From contig JBDHXF010000021.1 in the NCBI GenBank assembly GCA_039810585.1, forward strand, positions 1 to 64,000: a stretch of DNA of 64,000 nt, given 5' to 3'. Of this stretch, positions 60,018 to 64,000 are shown piece after piece. The notes beneath the pieces are model-generated. The model searched no databases. It was not told where the DNA came from and saw nothing but the letters and a program-made list of their open reading frames with translations. Source of the stretch: JBBATK01 sp039810585 (GTDB lineage Bacteria > Bacteroidota > Ignavibacteria > Kapaibacteriales > NICIL-2). The translations under genes and the position numbers were made by a program. Numbering within the stretch: position 1 is the first letter of the stretch; each line of letters starts with the position of its first letter.

Positions 60018-60051
60018 AAAACGACGTCTCCAAATCAGGAGACGTCGTTTT
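60018..60051. terminator. Bidirectional intrinsic terminator after metK
   Basis: AAAACGACGTCTCC (60018-60031), loop AAATCA, GGAGACGTCGTTTT (60038-60051), with flanking A-run and GCTTTTT. A perfect 14-bp stem between convergent metK and the DinB-like gene. Confidence 0.9.
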
Positions 60052-60145
60052 GCTTTTTAGGTCAGGCATTGCGCGCTTGTTGTACGCTATCGCAGACGAA
60101 GCACGCATCCTGGTGCAGCAGCCTGAAACCAGTACATCTCTGCTC

Positions 60146-60640
60146 TTAGTTCTGCTGCGCCATCATGGCTTTCATTTCTTCGTCGGTCGGGCCGGCAACG
60201 CCAACAGGCATATCACCTACCATGCGCATCACGACTTGGAGTTGTCCGCGGTGGTGCACTTCATGCGAAATCAATGTCCACAGCATTTGGCTGATTGGCA
60301 TTTTCCATCCGTAGAAGTTGACTTCTTGTCCGAGCATATCGTTATTGATCTTGGATCCTACTTCACGAAGCAGTTCTTCGGACGAGTGACGATGGATGTC
60401 GGCCGCCGCTGCTGCTGTTGATGGTTTATCGGCATCACCAAAGGTCTTCATCGAAATCGGAAGCACCGATCCGATGCTGCTCACGGCCTTACCAATGTGC
60501 CAGGACAAGCGTCCCGTTGAGCGCACGTGTTCGTTGGGCTCAACATTGAAATGCGTATCGCTCACTGCCTTGAGCAGCTTTTGCGTTGATGCGCTCTCAT
60601 GAGCGTACTGTGTCAGGAAGTCTTGTACGTTGGAATACAT
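60146..60640 (-). CDS. DinB-family four-helix protein
   Basis: 164 aa from the ATG at 60640. DinB/YfiT-like four-helix bundle with metal ligands in HVRSTGRLSWHIGKA, then LWTLISHEVHHRGQLQVVM. The HEVHHRGQ block fits the DinB metal-binding motif. Members often act as thiol transferases or damage-related enzymes; substrate unknown. Convergent with metK and separated by the terminator; upstream it is followed at 259 bases by the glyoxalase-fold gene on the other strand. Confidence 0.8.
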   Translation of the reverse strand: MYSNVQDFLTQYAHESASTQKLLKAVSDTHFNVEPNEHVRSTGRLSWHIGKAVSSIGSVLPISMKTFGDADKPSTAAAAADIHRHSSEELLREVGSKINNDMLGQEVNFYGWKMPISQMLWTLISHEVHHRGQLQVVMRMVGDMPVGVAGPTDEEMKAMMAQQN

Positions 60641-60898
60641 AGCTCTATCTGTTTGTGAAAAAATGCCGTCTGCTTTTTTGCGGGCGGAAAAGTAGGGACA
60701 ATCAGAGCAATGACGAAGCAAATGTTCCGCGTGTTGAAAATTGATAAAAGTCAGGATCTGACACGCCTTTTTCAAGCAGATTTTGCAATCGGACAAGTCT
60801 GTCCATTTACTTCCCATTGGACGAATCTGCATCCCTCGATAGTTTGCTTCCGGCTGCAGAGCGCGGCGCAGATGCTTTCACGTTCACGAAGGATTGAG

Positions 60899-61252
60899 AT
60901 GATCAGCGGAATCCACACCATGTTTTATAGTTCGGAAGCCAAAGAGCTGCGAGAGTTTTTGGCAGACAAACTCAACTTCAGCGGCACCGACATCGGCGGC
61001 GGCTGGATGATTTTTCGATTGCCTCCGGCAGAGATGGGAGTGCATCCAAGCGACGATCGGGATGGTGCGCGCAGTGGCACGCACGACATCTCGTTTATCT
61101 GCGACGACATCCATGCCACCGTAGCGGAGTTGCAGGCAAAGGGCGTAGAGTTTAGCGATGAGATTCGCGAGTACGATTTCGGCTTCGTCACCTTCTTCCG
61201 CGTGCCCGGCGGATTCGAGCTGCAACTCTACCAACCCAAGTACAGCGCATAA
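60899..61252 (+). CDS. Glyoxalase/VOC-fold protein
   Basis: 117 aa from the ATG at 60899, preceded by AAGGATTGAG. The sequence has the vicinal oxygen chelate pattern: an N-terminal HTMFYSSEAKELREFLADKL helix-strand, GGWMIFRLPPAEMGVHPS, GTHDISFICDDIHATVAELQAKGVEF and GFVTFFRVPGGFELQLYQP. The metal ligands are partly recognisable (His, Glu in FELQLYQP). Small single-domain members bind metals or detoxify aldehydes; exact role unknown. It ends at a long palindrome shared with the DUF1501 gene. Confidence 0.75.
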   Translation: MISGIHTMFYSSEAKELREFLADKLNFSGTDIGGGWMIFRLPPAEMGVHPSDDRDGARSGTHDISFICDDIHATVAELQAKGVEFSDEIREYDFGFVTFFRVPGGFELQLYQPKYSA

Positions 61253-61316
61253 ACGACAGCTTGCGACGAGTTGCGTTCAGCAAAACATAGGAGAAGGGGG
61301 ATAGTCGTCAAAGGAA

Positions 61317-61355
61317 TTTTCTTACGTGCCTGGCAAAGCCAGGCACGTAAGAAAA
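61317..61355. terminator. 18-bp perfect palindrome between convergent genes (family 1 member)
   Basis: TTTTCTTACGTGCCTGGC (61317-61334), loop AAA, GCCAGGCACGTAAGAAAA (61338-61355). A perfect stem with A and T ends, suited to bidirectional termination. It shares the CACGTAAGAAAA tail with the other REP-like elements. Confidence 0.75.
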
Positions 61356-61375
61356 ACATCTAGAAGGGGACCGGG

Positions 61376-62950
61376 TTAGTGAGCTACAACAACACGGCAG
61401 ACGCTACGACGTTGTCCTGCGCGAAGTTCGCAGAAGTACGAGCCGGAAGGAAGCGAGGCTGCGTTGAGCGAACAGTGTTGCTCACCGGCACTTTGATACG
61501 CGCTCGCGAGATTGATCATGATACGACCGTCTAAATCCATCACGCGCAATTGCACATCAGCGGATACCGGAAGGGTGTAGCGTATGGTTCCGGGAATGCC
61601 ATCCAAGGGGTTTGGATTGCATTGCAGAGCAAACACATCGCCGGTGGAGTCGGAGACGCTATTGGACAGATCTTTGATGATCGGCACCTGCGTAAAATCG
61701 GCGAGCATGGAGCTGGTGAGTTCAGCACCGCTCACGCCGAACCATTGACTCAGCACCGAGGTGTAGACTTGACGGAAGTCGGTTTGCATTTTCAGGTTGC
61801 CGCTGTCCAGATCGGTGAGACTGGGATTATTTCCTATAACAATGGGATTGACCTTCGTTCCAAACACCATCATGGGTTCGGAGGTTCCGTGGTCGGTACC
61901 GAGGCTGGCATTGGATTGAACGCGACGCCCGAATTCGGAGAAGGTCATGGTAAGCACGCGATCCACACAGCCGAGTTGCTTGAGGTCTTCGTAGAAGGCA
62001 CTGACAGCCGTTGACACACGCGAGAGTAAGGTGGCGTGTGCTCCGGTGGTTGTGTCGGAACTGACAACTTGTCCGGCGTGGGTATCGAATCCACCGAGAG
62101 TGACCATATACACTCTTGTCATCAAGCCACCGGCAACCAAGCGAGCAACAATCTTGAGCTGATCGGCTAAGCTATTCCCACTGGGATAGGAAGCCATGTT
62201 GTTGGCCTTGTCTGCTGCCGTTTTAATGACCGAAGAGTAGGCCTGCGACTCCGTTTCCACTTGTCGGATGAACTTGAGTTCGTTGCCCGGACGAGTATCC
62301 GGCGGATCGCCGAATGGACCTTTGGTTGTTCCATTTACCAGATTGTAAAAGGTGGTAGGATCTTGAATGGCCATACCCATGCTCTGGCTGGGTCCTTGCG
62401 CACTGAGCGACATCACCGCGCCCATTTGTATGGCGGGTGGATCCGGCATCGTGGCATTGGGATAGCCGGTGGGATAGTTCGGGAATTCCGCGTCCAGGTA
62501 GCGACCCAACCATCCGGTGTTGAGGTATTGGTTGTATGCCTCGCCGGCCATCCAGATATCGGTTGAGCGGAAGTGCGAGAGATTTGGATTGGGGTAGGTA
62601 ACGCCTTGGACGACGTTCAGCATGCCGTTCTGCCACATACTCTGCACTTCGGTCATTGCCGTGTGAATACCGGTGGCGGTATTGAGCTTGAGAATTTTGG
62701 ACTCCGGGAGAGCGATGTTGCCGCGAAGGCTGTTGTAGTCACTCATTTGATCCAGCGGAATAACGGTGTTGATCCCGTCGTTCCCACCTTGAAGCTGAAT
62801 GAGCACCAGCACTCTGTCGGTGGAGAGCGTGGTATTGAACAATGGGTTGAGCACTTTCATGCGCGAGAGCGCACGAACCGGTGTTCCATTCAACAGGAAA
62901 GGAACGGTGAGCAGCGGCGTGGTAGCCTTGATAAAGTCTCTACGTTTCAT
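61376..62950 (-). CDS. DUF1501 secreted protein with Tat signal and T9SS tail
   Basis: 524 aa from the ATG at 62950 (AAGGA upstream). The start MKRRDFIKATTPLLTVPFLL is a twin-arginine signal. DUF1501 blocks: VLVLIQLQGGNDGINTVIPL, STDIWMAGEAY, and DRVLTMTFSEFGRRVQSN with GTDHGTSEPMMVFG. Related to sulfatase-like alkaline-phosphatase superfamily proteins; function unknown. The C-terminal 80 residues form a Por sorting domain (ADVQLRVMDLDGRIMI, SLPSGSYFCELRAGQRRSV). It is downstream of a DUF1800 gene by 18 bases, the usual pairing of these families. Confidence 0.88.
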   Translation of the reverse strand: MKRRDFIKATTPLLTVPFLLNGTPVRALSRMKVLNPLFNTTLSTDRVLVLIQLQGGNDGINTVIPLDQMSDYNSLRGNIALPESKILKLNTATGIHTAMTEVQSMWQNGMLNVVQGVTYPNPNLSHFRSTDIWMAGEAYNQYLNTGWLGRYLDAEFPNYPTGYPNATMPDPPAIQMGAVMSLSAQGPSQSMGMAIQDPTTFYNLVNGTTKGPFGDPPDTRPGNELKFIRQVETESQAYSSVIKTAADKANNMASYPSGNSLADQLKIVARLVAGGLMTRVYMVTLGGFDTHAGQVVSSDTTTGAHATLLSRVSTAVSAFYEDLKQLGCVDRVLTMTFSEFGRRVQSNASLGTDHGTSEPMMVFGTKVNPIVIGNNPSLTDLDSGNLKMQTDFRQVYTSVLSQWFGVSGAELTSSMLADFTQVPIIKDLSNSVSDSTGDVFALQCNPNPLDGIPGTIRYTLPVSADVQLRVMDLDGRIMINLASAYQSAGEQHCSLNAASLPSGSYFCELRAGQRRSVCRVVVAH

Positions 62951-62968
62951 GAGTTTTCCTTGTGAATG

Positions 62969-64000
62969 TTACATCAGTTGAAATTCAGCCATGCGGAACA
63001 AGTACCGGAATAGAGCTTGGGTGCGGGTTTCGGCAGCACTGCGCTTTTGTTTGTTCGTGGGCGCAGCGATGTAGTCGTTCCAGATGGTAGTCCACTCATA
63101 GAGCTGTCCACCGGACATCAGCACTTGCGACGCGACGTAATCCACTTCATCGGATGTGAGATTGTAGGCCGGCATCAAGTATGCGGCGACATCGGTGACG
63201 AGCGACAATGCGTCCGATGGATTTTGCGACACCTTGGCGCATATCGCCAGCGTGTCGATCACAAATCCCGCGGGCATGCGGCCGCCCCCATAGACCACGG
63301 CATCGGTCAATCCGTAACGAGTGGGGAGAGTGGCGCTGTTTATCCAGAGCTTGTAGAAATCCGGGTTTTGATAGTAGGCTTGCCAGCCTGCCACGTTGGG
63401 CGGATCCATAGGACTTTGTTGCAGGTTCGTTGCAGCGGCAATGAGGTAATTCACTGCTCCGACGGAAAGCAGAGGGTCCGTTGGATACAAAAAGCCCAGC
63501 TGATTGGAAGCACCGACAATGAAGTCGATCGGACTCTTGATCATCGCGCCGATGTTCTGGTCGTCGAAGAACACTTGGCTCATCAGAAGCGTACGGAGTA
63601 TAGGCTTGATTTCGTAGTTGCCTGCTTTGAACTGAGCTGCCAGCGGCTTAATGACCTCCTGTTCAACTGTGTCGTCAACCGTATAAAACACAAACCAGCG
63701 ATAGAGTTTGCGAACGATGTATTGAGCTGTTGCGTCCTGCGCGAGAATCATAGAAATCATCTCATCGAGTTCGCGACGTGCGTTCGTTTCGTCTTTGCCG
63801 CCAACAATCACCGTGTTGTTGTAATCGGAAGAAAAGGTCTTGGTCGAAGAGTCGTGCGCATTTTGTTGGTATACAGAGCTCGAGGGGTCGCCGGTGCGCA
63901 GCGTGCGCCATCCTGTAAGCACCTTGGCTGCTGTCTTGATATCGTCCTCTGTATAGGTGGTGTAGTCACCCGGCGTACGCTCAAGCCCTTTACCAATAGT
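62969..64000 (-). CDS. DUF1800 protein, 5' part beyond the window
   Basis: The reading frame stays open to base 64000, so the N-terminus is missing; at least 343 residues lie in the window. Visible blocks are YTTYTEDDIKTAAKVLTGWR, RRELDEMISMILAQDATAQYIVRKLYRWFVFY, IKPILRTLLMSQVFF and PPNVAGWQAYYQNPDFYKLW. DUF1800 proteins are secreted, of unknown enzymatic role and nearly always encoded just before DUF1501; here the gap is 18 bases. The end is MAEFQLM. Confidence 0.85.
   Translation of the reverse strand, partial: TIGKGLERTPGDYTTYTEDDIKTAAKVLTGWRTLRTGDPSSSVYQQNAHDSSTKTFSSDYNNTVIVGGKDETNARRELDEMISMILAQDATAQYIVRKLYRWFVFYTVDDTVEQEVIKPLAAQFKAGNYEIKPILRTLLMSQVFFDDQNIGAMIKSPIDFIVGASNQLGFLYPTDPLLSVGAVNYLIAAATNLQQSPMDPPNVAGWQAYYQNPDFYKLWINSATLPTRYGLTDAVVYGGGRMPAGFVIDTLAICAKVSQNPSDALSLVTDVAAYLMPAYNLTSDEVDYVASQVLMSGGQLYEWTTIWNDYIAAPTNKQKRSAAETRTQALFRYLFRMAEFQLM

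Overview
The window looks like a chromosomal segment of a Gram-negative, aerobic member of the Bacteroidota/Chlorobiota lineage, probably near Ignavibacteria or Candidatus Kapabacteria; this placement is inference. The basis is several secreted proteins with C-terminal Por/T9SS-type sorting domains (choice-of-anchor D plus VWA protein, carboxypeptidase-regulatory protein, FG-GAP protein, DUF1501 protein), TonB-dependent and beta-barrel outer membrane proteins, a caa3-type oxidase operon, and LytS/LytTR signalling. No tRNA, rRNA, CRISPR array or recognisable insertion sequence was found.

Layout. 0.2-7.8 kb: a leftward operon for the cell envelope (PorE-like PD40/OmpA protein, a beta-barrel, a giant VWA protein), divergent from a secreted adhesin-like protein. 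8.1-12 kb: a small membrane protein and a type-2 isoleucyl-tRNA synthetase with an altered signature motif. 12.4-15.6 kb: a porin, an isochorismatase-fold protein lacking the catalytic cysteine, a small unknown protein, and a glycosylasparaginase/isoaspartyl peptidase. 15.8-20.7 kb: a complete leftward cytochrome oxidase operon (cytochrome c, subunits II, I, III, IV, a second III, and a small CxxC membrane protein) ending in an intrinsic terminator. 21.2-27.1 kb: leftward accessory genes, including a spider-toxin-like phospholipase D, a short NuoE-like ferredoxin, a DUF1353 protein, and a secreted pair resembling vitellogenin-type lipid-transfer proteins. 27.3-34.3 kb: two paralogous all-helical proteins of unknown function, each divergent from small secreted proteins, plus an EXORDIUM-like protein. 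34.4-39.3 kb: SUI1/YciH, then a TonB receptor-LytS-LytTR operon. 39.6-41.4 kb: a pentapeptide-repeat protein, a highly structured 0.7-kb gene-free region, and a His/Gly-rich protein with EF-hand-like loops. 41.6-50.3 kb: a cNMP-domain hybrid kinase, M16 protease, fmt, GDPD, a TrmB-like methyltransferase, an OmpA lipoprotein and two unknowns. 50.4-53.5 kb: a GIY-YIG protein and a HigB/HigA-ImmA toxin-antitoxin pair. 53.7-64 kb: an FG-GAP protein, FemAB-like acyltransferase, sugar nucleotidyltransferase, lipoprotein, metK, DinB, glyoxalase-fold protein, and DUF1501 with a partial DUF1800.

Most housekeeping genes sit in short operons with Shine-Dalgarno sites of the GGAG/AAGGA kind. Intergenic spaces repeatedly carry one family of short palindromes with a 3-nt loop (often GAA) and an A-rich tail ending in ATC, in at least eight copies. 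The most unusual contents are the phospholipase D toxin-fold enzyme, the lipid-transfer-like secreted pair, the GXHH isoleucyl-tRNA synthetase, and the nested inverted repeats at 40.25-40.53 kb.
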